A stretch of DNA of 64,000 nucleotides from Schleiferia thermophila (GTDB taxonomy: Bacteria; Bacteroidota; Bacteroidia; Flavobacteriales; Schleiferiaceae), in the NCBI RefSeq assembly GCF_003337435.1, contig NZ_QPJS01000002.1, positions 434,001-498,000 of the forward strand. The letters are read 5' to 3'. Both the position numbers and the translations under genes were made by a program. This document shows, one piece after another, positions 1-9,035 of this stretch (the first letter of the stretch is position 1; every line of letters starts with the position of its first letter). Below the pieces are notes generated by a model. That model ran no database searches and was not told the DNA's origin. It saw only the letters and a program-made list of their open reading frames with translations.

Positions 1-1096
1 AACATCCCAAAGTATCAAAGTATACTACAACAAGCCCATGCATCCTAATCCGGATGATTGGCCTGACTTTGCGATCATTCCTGATCCTGGTATAGTGGAT
101 GTTCAATATGACCCATTAGCCCTGAACGCCTTGCTTATCGAATTGGCTAATGAGTTGATGCCAGGTGTAGAATATCAGTTAACATCTGTGGTAGAGCCGG
201 TTGATTGTCAGGGCAAGACTGCTGTTAATCAGAGAGTTGCTTTTGGGTTGCCATTAAGTCCAGAACCAGGGGATGTTGTGTTAAATGAATTGCTGTTTAA
301 TCAACCCACAGGTGGAAGTAAGTTTGTGGAAATTGTCAATGTTTCTAACAAAGTACTGGATCTTTCGCAGCTTAGATTGTGCAATCTACAATCAGGAGAA
401 TTTGTTAATGTCACAAATATTTCTGAAGAGCCACTTCTGTTTTTGCCGGGCAGTTATTTGGCTGTAACTACTTCTGCATCAGGGGTATTAGCTTTCTATC
501 AGACCGAGTGTGAAAACTGCCTGATGCAAGCTCAATTGCCTACCATGAACATTGGATCGGGAAATGTAGCTTTGATTAATAATAATGCGGAATTGCTTGA
601 TTACTTTGAATATGATGAAAAAATGCATTCCCCCATGGTAAGAAATCCAAAAGGAGTTTCACTTGAGAGAATTTCTTTTGACAGTCCAACAAACGATAAC
701 AGATATTGGAAATCAGCAGCAGAAGTTGTGGGCTTTGCAACGCCGGGCTATAAAAATTCTCAGCAAAAACCATCGATTGATGCCGATGAATCTTTTTGGG
801 CCGAGCCAAAAACATTTTCCCCCAACAATGATGGATATAATGATTTTGTCACTTTTCATTTCAACCTTGAATTCAACAATGCCATTGGTACCCTTAAAAT
901 TTTTGATGTGAATGGGAATTTGATAAAAACTATTGCATCTTCTGAATTAATGGCTAATCGCGGCTATTTTATCTGGGATGGAACTGATGACCGAGGTAGA
1001 AAAACACCCATCGGGATCTATGCTGTTATCTTGGAAATTTTCCATCAGGAAATCGGAAAACGCATTTTTAAAACCTCAGTTGGATTAATTTATTGA
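1..1096 (+). CDS. Surface protein, C-terminal part: lamin-tail domain plus CHU_C/gliding-type C-terminal domain (5' partial)
   Basis: The reading frame is open from base 2 to the TGA at 1094-1096, so the real start lies left of the window; the ATG at 38 is only an internal Met. About 364 residues are visible. The middle (roughly residues 80-245) reads as a lamin-tail domain (VLNELLFNQPTGGSKFVEIVN, then a LERISF strand), a beta-sandwich common in secreted Bacteroidota proteins. The end carries FSPNNDGYNDF followed by KIFDVNGN and a final IGIYAVILEI strand, the pattern of the gliding-motility/type B T9SS C-terminal domain. Known for the family: such domains send proteins through the type IX secretion system to the cell surface. 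The enzymatic or adhesive part is out of view, so function is unassigned. Confidence 0.85.
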   Translation, partial: TSQSIKVYYNKPMHPNPDDWPDFAIIPDPGIVDVQYDPLALNALLIELANELMPGVEYQLTSVVEPVDCQGKTAVNQRVAFGLPLSPEPGDVVLNELLFNQPTGGSKFVEIVNVSNKVLDLSQLRLCNLQSGEFVNVTNISEEPLLFLPGSYLAVTTSASGVLAFYQTECENCLMQAQLPTMNIGSGNVALINNNAELLDYFEYDEKMHSPMVRNPKGVSLERISFDSPTNDNRYWKSAAEVVGFATPGYKNSQQKPSIDADESFWAEPKTFSPNNDGYNDFVTFHFNLEFNNAIGTLKIFDVNGNLIKTIASSELMANRGYFIWDGTDDRGRKTPIGIYAVILEIFHQEIGKRIFKTSVGLIY

Positions 1097-1098
1097 AG

Positions 1099-2100
1099 AT
1101 GAAAGATTTTGATCCTAACGGCCCGGCCATACACGATGGAATTTTTGGGCTCCCATTTGAAGAACAGGAAGCGGAACTGATCATTCTCCCTGTGCCCTGG
1201 CAGGTGACAGTAAGCTATGGTGAAGGAACTGCTCTGGCACCGGCAGCTATTAAAGAGGCCTCTAAACAAGTGGATTTATATCATCATCTAAATCCGAGAG
1301 GTTGGGAACGAGGTATTTATATGGCCCCGATTAGTGAGACTTTGCTTTCCAAAGGGCTTTATTTTAGAAATAAAGTAAGGAACTATCTGGAGAATTTTAC
1401 AAAAGCTGATGGGGAGGACACTGCGCTCCTTGAAGAGGTAAACGCTGCTTGTGAGGAAATGGTGGACTGGGTATACAGACAAAGCAAACATTATTTAAAT
1501 CAGGGGAAAAAACTGATCCTCCTAGGGGGAGATCACAGCACACCGCTTGGTTATCTGAAAGCCCTGGCCGATGAGCATCCTACATTTGGCGTTCTTCAGA
1601 TAGATGCACATATGGACTTCAGACATGCTTATGAGGGTTTTGAATACTCTCATGCCTCCATAAGTTTTAACTTTATGAAAATACCTCAAATTCAGAATGT
1701 TGTGCAAATAGGTATCCGGGATTACTGCGATGAAGAGCTTGAATTTGCAAAAAGTCTGGGTGGCAGGGCTAAAATATTTTTTGACTTTGAGCTCAGAAAA
1801 TCCCAATATTCCGGGAAGTCCTGGGATTCGATTTGCGATGAGATTCTAGCGCACCTTCCCGAAAAAATCTACATATCGTTTGATATTGATGGTCTTGATC
1901 CAAAGCTATGTCCAAATACCGGTACACCCGTTCCGGGAGGATTATCGTACTCCGAAATTGAATATTTGTTTGAAAAAATTGTACACTCTGGTAAAAAAAT
2001 CATTGGTGCTGATTTAAATGAGGTGGGGATTCATCCGACCCATGACTGGGACGCCAACGTCGGAGCGCGGATTTTATTTATGCTGTGCAATATTTTTTAG
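1099..2100 (+). CDS. Agmatinase/arginase-family ureohydrolase
   Basis: 333 residues from the ATG at 1099, two bases after the preceding stop; a TTG at 1093 would add two residues. Ureohydrolases use a binuclear manganese centre to split guanidino compounds into urea and an amine. All ligand motifs are visible: GGDHS near residue 145, DAHMDFRH near 170 and SFDIDGLDP near 258. The N-terminal GEGTALAPAAIKEAS segment is the usual substrate-loop region. Length fits the agmatinase/formimidoylglutamase branch. Substrate (agmatine, arginine, formiminoglutamate or guanidinobutyrate) cannot be decided by eye; no hut or polyamine genes are adjacent. Probably cotranscribed with the upstream surface-protein gene. 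Confidence 0.85.
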   Translation: MKDFDPNGPAIHDGIFGLPFEEQEAELIILPVPWQVTVSYGEGTALAPAAIKEASKQVDLYHHLNPRGWERGIYMAPISETLLSKGLYFRNKVRNYLENFTKADGEDTALLEEVNAACEEMVDWVYRQSKHYLNQGKKLILLGGDHSTPLGYLKALADEHPTFGVLQIDAHMDFRHAYEGFEYSHASISFNFMKIPQIQNVVQIGIRDYCDEELEFAKSLGGRAKIFFDFELRKSQYSGKSWDSICDEILAHLPEKIYISFDIDGLDPKLCPNTGTPVPGGLSYSEIEYLFEKIVHSGKKIIGADLNEVGIHPTHDWDANVGARILFMLCNIF

Positions 2101-2261
2101 CACTTGACAGCTCAGCTTTAGCAAGAAAATTTCGTAATTCACAAAAAAATATAATTAAAAAAGTTTGGAGTTGAATTTTTTTTTTTAGAGATTTCTTTGA
2201 AATAGAGCAGATTAAATTGTAATTGGTGAAAAATTAACGATAAATAAATTTTGAAATTACC

Positions 2262-2291
2262 TTGCAAGTAATAATTCATTGGATAAATTTG
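2262..2291 (+). promoter_or_regulatory. Bacteroidota-type promoter for the OmpA-family gene
   Basis: TTG at 2262-2264, 19 bases, then TAAATTTG at 2284-2291, an exact match to the Bacteroidota consensus (TTG and TAnnTTTG). It sits about 20 bases before the ATG at 2311, implying a very short leader. The whole 2101-2310 spacer is AT-rich. Confidence 0.7.
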
Positions 2292-2310
2292 CCTCAGAAA
2301 TAATCTCACT

Positions 2311-3732
2311 ATGAAAAAGATTACATTAGTTCTTTTGTCGATAAGTTCTGTGTTGTCCTTTGGACAAAAAAATTACATGGACGATTACAGAACATGGTCA
2401 TTAGGTGTGGATATAGGTCATAGCTATTTCTTTGGCGATTTAAGAAGTCTGCATCCTGATCGTTCGAGATTTTCAAACGGAATCGGCAGCTACGCCAGGG
2501 GTCAATTTTTATTAGGAGGTGCTGTACACCTAACCAAGTATATGAATCCTTTCTTTGGAATCTACGGCACAATTACCGCTGCCCGAACAACCGGAACCTT
2601 TCCTTCTACAACAGGCTTTCACAGTGGTTTTCATTTCATCGGAACGGTAATAGTACCTGAAATAGGAGCAAATATCAACTTTATCAATGCCTTTCGAATA
2701 GGTGAAGTAAGACCTACAAAACACGCTCTGATGGGTTCCGTCGGTCTTGCGAACACCATTTACGATTATGATCTGTTCTACAACAATACTACTAATTCAC
2801 CAGCTGTTTACACCCAAGGTTTTAATTGGAGCAGTGCTATTGCTGTACCTGTAGCTCTCAGATACAAATACAGAATCAATTTATCATGGGACTTTGATGC
2901 TGCTGTTAAGGGATTCTTTTTCAATTCCGACGTTATTGATGGTCTTAACTATGGTTCGACCAACGATCAAATGATTTTTACTACCATTGGAACTACATAT
3001 AATTTTGGTCGTAAGGCTGGTAAGAAGGAATCTATTGTCTATCGCTCACCTATGTCAGATATTTATGCATTTGCAGCATCTGTGAGACAAGACATGGACA
3101 AGCTGACTAAAGATGATGATGGTGACGGAGTTTCAAATTTCTTCGACAAAGAACCCAATACTCCTAAGGGAGCAGTGGTAGATGGTGCAGGTCGTGCTCT
3201 AGATATTGATGGTGATGGCATTCCCGATCATATGGATGAAGATCCTTTCACACCTAAAGGGGTTAAAGTTGATAGCAAAGGCCGTGAACTTGACTCTGAT
3301 GGAGACGGAGTTCCTGACTCAAGAGATCTGGAGCCAAATACACCAAAAGGTTCATTGGTGGATGTTCGAGGCCGAGCCATTAAAGGTGTAGGTGGAGGTA
3401 TTAACGATGCCTTTATACCACAGGTATATTTCGCAGTCAATTCTGCCACAATTACAGCTGCTAATGCGGAAAGACTTGCCGTTGTGGCTCGCCTGATGAA
3501 TGGCAATCCAGATATGAAACTCAAAGTTGTAGGACATACGGATAAAACCGGAGGTGAAGAGTATAATCGCAGGCTTGGTCAGAGAAGGGCCGATGCTGCT
3601 GTAGATTATCTGGTTCGTAACTTTGGCATAGACAGATCTAGGTTTACAACCGAATCAGCCGGCAAGAGTCAGCCGCTGTCTCCTAGACTGCTGAACATCA
3701 ACAGGAGAGTTGAATTTCTCATTGCACAATAA
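2311..3732 (+). CDS. OmpA-family outer membrane protein with beta-barrel, calcium-type acidic repeats and peptidoglycan-binding domain
   Basis: 473 residues. Seen in order: a signal peptide ending near SFGQ (residue 19); an N-terminal beta-barrel to about residue 245 with alternating aromatic strands; a linker with three acidic thrombospondin type 3-like repeats (DDDGDGVSNFFDKEPNTPKG and two similar, about 265-345); and an OmpA C-terminal domain (VYFAVNSATI, then GHTDKTGGEEYNRRLGQRRA, about 370-473). Known role of the family: anchoring the outer membrane to peptidoglycan, with the acidic repeats binding calcium. It has its own promoter and a strong terminator, so it is probably an abundant monocistronic structural gene. 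Confidence 0.92.
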   Translation: MKKITLVLLSISSVLSFGQKNYMDDYRTWSLGVDIGHSYFFGDLRSLHPDRSRFSNGIGSYARGQFLLGGAVHLTKYMNPFFGIYGTITAARTTGTFPSTTGFHSGFHFIGTVIVPEIGANINFINAFRIGEVRPTKHALMGSVGLANTIYDYDLFYNNTTNSPAVYTQGFNWSSAIAVPVALRYKYRINLSWDFDAAVKGFFFNSDVIDGLNYGSTNDQMIFTTIGTTYNFGRKAGKKESIVYRSPMSDIYAFAASVRQDMDKLTKDDDGDGVSNFFDKEPNTPKGAVVDGAGRALDIDGDGIPDHMDEDPFTPKGVKVDSKGRELDSDGDGVPDSRDLEPNTPKGSLVDVRGRAIKGVGGGINDAFIPQVYFAVNSATITAANAERLAVVARLMNGNPDMKLKVVGHTDKTGGEEYNRRLGQRRADAAVDYLVRNFGIDRSRFTTESAGKSQPLSPRLLNINRRVEFLIAQ

Positions 3733-3748
3733 TTTTAATTCCGCTCGC

Positions 3749-3786
3749 AATAAAGCCGTCTCTAATTTGAGACGGCTTTATTTTTT
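3749..3786 (+). terminator. Rho-independent terminator after the OmpA-family gene
   Basis: Perfect 14-bp inverted repeat AATAAAGCCGTCTC (3749-3762) and its complement (3769-3782) around a 6-base loop, followed by a T run. The A tract on the 5' side could make it work in both directions. Confidence 0.9.
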
Positions 3787-3819
3787 CATTACTTTGTCGA
3801 TGGATATTTTTTTGCTTAT

Positions 3820-4467
3820 TTGACTAAAATCACCAGAGTGCCGATTTATTTCTCATCAACCTTTGCAGATGCCAACATTGTGATTTGGAAAATTGAGGAA
3901 GATGAAGAATTCTTTTGGGCTAGTTCAAATTTAAAACTTCCGCCTAAAGACGCTTACCGTATCAAAGGTTATACAAATGTATACAAAAGAGTCGAATCAC
4001 TCGCCGGCAGGTATTGTGCTCACATTGCTTCAGGCGGGCAGGTGAATTTTCAATGTTTTGAAAACGACCCTCCACAGGCGGATAAAGGATATTTAAGTAT
4101 TGCACACACCTCGGGTTATGCTGGAGCAGTTTATCATCCGCTCGTGAAGGTTGGTATAGATATCGAAATAATCAGCAGACTTGTGCGTGACCGAATTTTC
4201 ACGCGCTTTGCCTCTGAAGATGAGATGAAAACAGGTACAGAGAATTACAATAGGTTGGTCTTGTGGTGCGCAAAAGAAGCCATCTATAAGGCAGGTCATT
4301 TGAAAGGCTTGAATTTTAAGGAACATATAAAAGTCGAGTGGAATACTGAAACGCAAGGTGTAGGTACTATACATTTCGGAGGTCTATACAAAATATTTGC
4401 ACTACGAAATGTGTTGATTGAAAATCACCTGATTTGCGTACTATGTGTAGAAAATGCTCAATTATAG
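3820..4467 (+). CDS. 4'-phosphopantetheinyl transferase superfamily protein
   Basis: 215 residues from a TTG at 3820; no ATG is in frame nearby and GTG 3838 is the alternative, so the start is uncertain. These enzymes move the phosphopantetheine arm of CoA onto a serine of acyl or peptidyl carrier proteins. The two signature motifs are present: VGIDIEII (Mg-binding Asp/Glu, about residue 110) and WCAKEAIYKAG (about 148), in Sfp/HetI-like spacing. No polyketide, peptide-synthetase or carrier-protein gene lies nearby, so the partner is unknown. The coding end overlaps the following receptor gene by 25 bases, pointing to translational coupling. Confidence 0.85.
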   Translation: MTKITRVPIYFSSTFADANIVIWKIEEDEEFFWASSNLKLPPKDAYRIKGYTNVYKRVESLAGRYCAHIASGGQVNFQCFENDPPQADKGYLSIAHTSGYAGAVYHPLVKVGIDIEIISRLVRDRIFTRFASEDEMKTGTENYNRLVLWCAKEAIYKAGHLKGLNFKEHIKVEWNTETQGVGTIHFGGLYKIFALRNVLIENHLICVLCVENAQL

Positions 4468-6431
4468 TAAAAACAGTATTTCCATTTGTATTCATTATCA
4501 CACCCCTTTTTGCTCAAAAAGACACCTCAGTTGTTCTTAAGGAGGTCAGTGTTATTGGTAGTCGGACAGAAATTCCACTGAAAGAAACTCCACGCAACAT
4601 TTGGGTGATTACATCCGATGAAATCAGGCAATCAGCCAGCAGATCAGTAAATGAACTTTTACAATACTCGGCGCTTCTGGATGTGCGATCACGAGGCCCC
4701 CTCGATGCGCAAACGGATTTGAGCATTCGTGGAGGTACATTTGACCAGGCACTGGTGATGGTAAACGGCATCAAAATGCTGGACCCTCAGACCGGTCACC
4801 ATCAGATGAACTTGTTTTTACATCCCACAAATATCGAGCGAATAGAAATTCTTCCGGGTGGAGCATCGAGATTATATGGACAAGGTGCATTTTCAGGAGC
4901 CATCAACATCGTGACCAAGCCCGCTTCCAACAGGATTTTTGCCGACTTGTCCGTAGGAGATTTCGGCCTGGTGAACGCAGCAGCTGGTTGGAGCCGATCC
5001 TACAAAAAGGGATTTTTCGTCCAACTCTTCGGGCATTTAGGCAGCCATTCGGGATATATGGAAAATACAGATCTGAATTCTTATGCTGCTACGCTCTCCT
5101 TGGGCCGGAAACGCTCCAGAAGCTCATGGGAATGGCAAACATCCTTTCACAACAAACGATTTGGTGCTCAGAACTTTTATTCCTTCAGATTTCCATTTCA
5201 GCAAGAGGAAATCAGACTGTTTACTTCGAGCTTTCAATACAGGAAAAAAAGCGACCTGTGGACTCATACTTTCGTTGGATTTTACCGCGAGCACCAGGAT
5301 CGCTTTGAACTCTTCAGAGAAGGTCCGGGGTGGTTTCGCCGGACTAACGGGCTTTTTATCCGAAATGGAGATACAGCCAGATTTAGCCCTACCTTGTTTT
5401 ACACCGGGCACAATTTCCACCGTACACATGTAGCATCAGCTGAGTGGACCAGCACCCTGGATATGGGTTTCTTTGGTTTTTTGAATCTTGGCACTGAGCT
5501 GAGATCAGAGTGGATTTACAGCAATCGCCTGGGATCACCCCTTTCTAAGCCTGTACAAGTATCGGGATATCCCGATGCATTCTACAACCGGTATGCACAG
5601 CGTTTAAATATTGCATTCACCATTGATCATGCATTGCCTATAAACGATAAGTGGTCTGTAAATTACGGTTTATGGGTCAATCAAAACTCTGATTTTGGGA
5701 GACGTACATTTTTCGGAGCGGAACTGCAGTACAAGTATAACCAGCAAACATCCATGTGGGCAGGCTACAACAAGGCCTTTCGCATACCTACTTACACGGA
5801 TTTGTATTACAACGTGGGAGGAGCCGTTGGCAGCATCGACCTTCAACCGGAGCTGGCCGACAACTATGAAATAGGAGTTAGGAAAACGTTTCATAAATCC
5901 GTTTTCAACGGTTCGGTTTATCTCAGAGATGCAAAGAGCTTGATAGACTGGATAGTGCGTGAAAATTCCAATCTGGTGGAGGCGGCCAATCTGACGGCGG
6001 TCCTTTACTGGGGTGCTGATGCTCAGTACAAACAACTTTTTGATGCCAATCCACTGAAAATCTCCTGGATTCAGCTCTCAACGGGTTACAACGATTTCAG
6101 AAGGCAATTCAGCGGATTTCAATCGGTCTATGCCCTGGATATCTTGCAGTGGAAGGGTGCTTTTGTAATGCACCACGCCTTGACAAAAGCTTTGGACTTC
6201 AATTACAGTTTTGTATACCTGAAACGCTCCGGAACCTACACCGATGCTTTTGACCAAATACAAGCCTATCCGGATGTTTTGCTTGTCAATTTAAAAACCC
6301 AGTACAGAATAAAGGAAAACTACGCGGTGTATGCTGAAATTACCAATTTGCTCAACCAGATGCACATGGACAGGGGGGGTATTCTGTTACCAGGCAGGTG
6401 GCTCAGGGCCGGCGCAACTTTGCAATTATGA
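4443..6431 (+). CDS. TonB-dependent outer membrane receptor (BtuB-size)
   Basis: 662 residues from ATG 4443 (a TTG at 4434 would add three). A signal peptide ends around FAQKD. The plug domain runs to about residue 165: LKETPRNIWVITSDEI, SIRGGTFDQALVMVNGIKM, IERIEILPGGASRLYGQGAF and GAINIVTK are classic plug motifs. The rest is a 22-strand-type barrel ending in an aromatic-alternating last strand (LRAGATLQL). There is no N-terminal carboxypeptidase-like repeat or SusD partner, so this is a BtuB/FhuA-like transporter rather than a SusC. The ligand is not evident. Adjacency to a HemD-like gene, with which it overlaps by 4 bases (ATGA), weakly suggests a porphyrin, cobamide or metal-chelate substrate. 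Confidence 0.9.
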   Translation: MCRKCSIIVKTVFPFVFIITPLFAQKDTSVVLKEVSVIGSRTEIPLKETPRNIWVITSDEIRQSASRSVNELLQYSALLDVRSRGPLDAQTDLSIRGGTFDQALVMVNGIKMLDPQTGHHQMNLFLHPTNIERIEILPGGASRLYGQGAFSGAINIVTKPASNRIFADLSVGDFGLVNAAAGWSRSYKKGFFVQLFGHLGSHSGYMENTDLNSYAATLSLGRKRSRSSWEWQTSFHNKRFGAQNFYSFRFPFQQEEIRLFTSSFQYRKKSDLWTHTFVGFYREHQDRFELFREGPGWFRRTNGLFIRNGDTARFSPTLFYTGHNFHRTHVASAEWTSTLDMGFFGFLNLGTELRSEWIYSNRLGSPLSKPVQVSGYPDAFYNRYAQRLNIAFTIDHALPINDKWSVNYGLWVNQNSDFGRRTFFGAELQYKYNQQTSMWAGYNKAFRIPTYTDLYYNVGGAVGSIDLQPELADNYEIGVRKTFHKSVFNGSVYLRDAKSLIDWIVRENSNLVEAANLTAVLYWGADAQYKQLFDANPLKISWIQLSTGYNDFRRQFSGFQSVYALDILQWKGAFVMHHALTKALDFNYSFVYLKRSGTYTDAFDQIQAYPDVLLVNLKTQYRIKENYAVYAEITNLLNQMHMDRGGILLPGRWLRAGATLQL

Positions 6432-7114
6432 GTTCTGAGATTTTTCTTCTAAGTCTAAAGGCACTCACGAGGTCGCAATTGACTCAGCTCAGAAAATTGG
6501 CTCATGAAATACTTTGCATTGAGCCATTTGATATTGAATACGTTTCAAATTTACCATGGCCTGAGAATGGTCAAATCAGCATTTTCACCAGCCAAAAGGC
6601 TTTGCAGGCAATTAAGATGAGCCACCACAGCAAATACGGGGATTATTCCGGGTACGAATGCTTGTGTGTGGGTAGTCGCACAGGGCTTTTAGCCGAAAAA
6701 ATGGGATTTACTGTGGTCTACTCTGCCAAAGATGCAAATGATCTTGTCAGATTTGTGGACAACACATATTCCGAACAAAAATCATTTGTGCACTATTGCG
6801 CATCTGACCGATTGAATGTTTTGCGCAAAGCAGACGTATTTCGTGCAAGGCACCATTTCAGGGAAGTGGTTTCTTACCATAAACACCTTAAGAATCTTCC
6901 CTACACGTTAGACAGCAATGTGGTGCTGGCATTTAGTCCAAGCGGGATAGCGTTTGCACGCCGTCATCTGAATGATGTAAACGCGGTACGAGTATTTTGC
7001 ATAGGTGCTACTACTGCACAAGCAGCTCGTGAGGCTGGATTCAGGGAGGTTTTAGTAGCCGAAGAGTCGACTGTCCAGGCTGTTTGTGATCTGGTTAGCA
7101 AAACTCTTGGATGA
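6428..7114 (+). CDS. Uroporphyrinogen-III synthase (HemD) family protein, first of two
   Basis: 228 residues; ATG 6428 overlaps the receptor stop as ATGA. HemD closes hydroxymethylbilane with ring-D inversion to give uroporphyrinogen III. HemD proteins are very divergent; recognisable here are IFTSQKALQAI near residue 55, CVGSRTGLLAEKMGF near 80, the hinge YHKHLKNLP near 160 and FSPSGIAFARR plus CIGATTAQAAREAGF in the second half. Two alternating Rossmann-like domains fit the family. A second HemD lies at 52427-53176 and is the more canonical copy by context, so this one may be a specialised paralogue linked to the adjacent TonB receptor. Confidence 0.72.
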   Translation: MSSEIFLLSLKALTRSQLTQLRKLAHEILCIEPFDIEYVSNLPWPENGQISIFTSQKALQAIKMSHHSKYGDYSGYECLCVGSRTGLLAEKMGFTVVYSAKDANDLVRFVDNTYSEQKSFVHYCASDRLNVLRKADVFRARHHFREVVSYHKHLKNLPYTLDSNVVLAFSPSGIAFARRHLNDVNAVRVFCIGATTAQAAREAGFREVLVAEESTVQAVCDLVSKTLG

Positions 7115-7132
7115 AAAGTAAGCACAGTCCGT

Positions 7133-8401
7133 TTATACTTTCAGTGTTTGCTGTCTGTCGGGGCCTACGGATACAATGGTAATTTTCACACCGGTTTCGT
7201 CTTCGATAAATCGCACGTAATCTTTTAGTTGCTGTGGGGCATCTCTGTAATCGGTTAACCGGGAAAGATCAGACTTCCAACCCGGTAATTCCGTGTAAAC
7301 AGGTCGCAGGAATTGTTCGTCGGGCTGGTAAGGGAGGTAGTCGATTTTTTGACCTTTGTATTCGTAGTGTGTAGCTACTTTGATGGTGTCGAAGATGCTG
7401 AGTACATCTGCCTTCATCATCATCATCTCAGTGACTCCGTTGATTTCTATGGCGTATTTCAGAGCCGGCAGATCGATCCAGCCGCAACGTCGCGGTCGAC
7501 CTGTGGTGGAGCCGTATTCATTTCCCTGTCTGCGCATCAGCTCACCCGTTTCGTCGTGCAGTTCTGTCGGGAAGGGACCGCTGCCCACACGTGTGGCATA
7601 AGCTTTAAAGATGCCAATGACTTTTCGTATCTTATTTGGTGGAATGCCTAGTCCGGTGCATGCACCGGAAGCTGTGGTATTGGATGAGGTTACATAGGGG
7701 TAGGTGCCGAAATCTATGTCGAGCATGGCACCTTGTGCTCCCTCCGCCAGTATACTACGGCCTGCTTTTAATTGCTGATGCAGATAGTGTTCGCTATCGA
7801 TCAGTTGGAGCTTTCTGAAAGCCTCAATAGCATGAAACCACTCCTGCTCCATAGCTGGCAGCCGGCTATAGTCATATCCATAGTTGTTGAGCAGTTGAAG
7901 GTGTTTGGTGACGAGCTGGCGATAGCGTTCTGTGAAGTAAGGCAGTTCAGTATCTCCGACACGGATACCGTTTCGACCGGTTTTATCCATGTAAGTTGGT
8001 CCTATCCCTTTGAGGGTAGAACCAATTTTGCTGCTGCCCTTGGCTGCCTCTGAGGCCTCGTCGAGCAGTCGGTGTGTAGGGAGTATCAGATGAGCTTTGC
8101 GTGAAATCAAAATCCTCTTCCTGGCCGTCGGATCGATCTTCTCCAGTGCTTCAAGCTCTTTTAGAAAAATTACGGGGTCTATCACTACTCCATTGCCTAC
8201 CAGATTGATGGCATTGGTGTGAAAAACTCCCGATGGTATGGTGTGCAGTACGTGTTTGATGCCCTCAAACTCAAGGGTATGCCCAGCATTGGGACCTCCC
8301 TGAAAACGGGCGATGATGTCGTAACCTTTGGTCAATACATCCACAATTTTACCTTTGCCTTCGTCGCCCCATTGAAGGCCTAAGAGTACGTCAATGGCCA
8401 T
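7133..8401 (-). CDS. purA: Adenylosuccinate synthetase
   Basis: 422 residues, ATG at 8401. PurA joins IMP and aspartate with GTP to make adenylosuccinate, the committed step to AMP. The P-loop-like GLQWGDEGKGK at residues 8-18 contains the catalytic Asp, followed by GGPNAGHT (about 36), GIGPTYMDKTGR (about 132), GAQGAMLDIDFGTYPYVTSS (about 220) and the GTP motif near the C-terminus. Length is normal. Only 27 bases separate it from the upstream Fur-family gene, so the two are likely one transcript. No other purine gene is nearby. Confidence 0.97.
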   Translation of the reverse strand: MAIDVLLGLQWGDEGKGKIVDVLTKGYDIIARFQGGPNAGHTLEFEGIKHVLHTIPSGVFHTNAINLVGNGVVIDPVIFLKELEALEKIDPTARKRILISRKAHLILPTHRLLDEASEAAKGSSKIGSTLKGIGPTYMDKTGRNGIRVGDTELPYFTERYRQLVTKHLQLLNNYGYDYSRLPAMEQEWFHAIEAFRKLQLIDSEHYLHQQLKAGRSILAEGAQGAMLDIDFGTYPYVTSSNTTASGACTGLGIPPNKIRKVIGIFKAYATRVGSGPFPTELHDETGELMRRQGNEYGSTTGRPRRCGWIDLPALKYAIEINGVTEMMMMKADVLSIFDTIKVATHYEYKGQKIDYLPYQPDEQFLRPVYTELPGWKSDLSRLTDYRDAPQQLKDYVRFIEDETGVKITIVSVGPDRQQTLKV

Positions 8402-8428
8402 GAATCAGGTTCTAATGTTTAAATGTGA

Positions 8429-8893
8429 TCAGGATTCGGGGTTTTCTTCCCATTTTGGATTTTTGTTGGCATAAAAATACAGGGTGTGGCTTTCGATCCG
8501 GACGCCGAAAATTTCTTCCACAGTATTGCGGATTTGCTGGATGCGCGGGTCGCAAAACTCAATGATTTCACCCGTATCGAGGCAGATGATGTGGTCGTGT
8601 TGTTTGTTGAAATAGGATTTTTCATAAAAACTCTGGTTTTGGCCAAACTGGTGCTTGCGTACCAGATTGCATTCGAGCAGTAGTTCAATCGTATTGTAGA
8701 GGGTGGCGCGGCTGACCCGGTAATTTTTGTTTTTCATACGCACGTAGAGGGTCTCGATATCGAAGTGTTCGGTGTTGATGTAAATTTCCTCCAGAATGGC
8801 GTATCGCTCCGGGGTTTTTCGCTGCCCTTTTTTTTCGAGGTATTCGGTAAATACTTTTTTTACCGTTTCAAACTGTTGTTTTTTGATGTCCAT
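8429..8893 (-). CDS. Fur-family transcriptional regulator
   Basis: 154 residues from ATG 8893; starts further upstream would sit on or before the -7 promoter box at 8908-8915. The winged-helix N-terminal half has [17 protein letters not shown] and the recognition segment [17 protein letters not shown]; the C-terminal half has [20 protein letters not shown] and a final ESHTLYFY, the Fur dimerisation fold with metal-binding His. Fur proteins sense Fe, Zn, Mn or peroxide and repress uptake genes. Oddity: the usual CxxC structural-zinc pair is incomplete (CLDTG rather than CLDCG) and there is no C-terminal CxxC. Which metal it senses cannot be told. Confidence 0.9.
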   Translation of the reverse strand: MDIKKQQFETVKKVFTEYLEKKGQRKTPERYAILEEIYINTEHFDIETLYVRMKNKNYRVSRATLYNTIELLLECNLVRKHQFGQNQSFYEKSYFNKQHDHIICLDTGEIIEFCDPRIQQIRNTVEEIFGVRIESHTLYFYANKNPKWEENPES

Positions 8894-8907
8894 ATTAGGG
8901 GGATGGG

Positions 8908-8915
8908 CAAAAATA
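8908..8915 (-). promoter_or_regulatory. Putative -7 box of the fur-purA transcript
   Basis: On the minus strand the octamer TATTTTTG (TAnnTTTG) lies 15 bases upstream of the chosen fur-like start at 8893. No clear TTG at the -33 position. Confidence 0.45.
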
Positions 8916-8985
8916 AAACCTAATCCGCCTGCCATGAAGTATGAAATGATAAAAACAAAAAAGCAATTTGGCTGGCCAGCAGCTC

Positions 8986-8993
8986 TAAATTTG
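8986..8993 (+). promoter_or_regulatory. Putative -7 box of the flippase gene
   Basis: TAAATTTG, exact consensus, 43 bases before ATG 9036. A TTTG at 8967-8970 is present but the 15-base spacing is shorter than usual. Confidence 0.45.
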
Positions 8994-9035
8994 CCCGCAT
9001 TTTAGCAGTTTTGACCTTTATTGCGCCTGTAGCTG

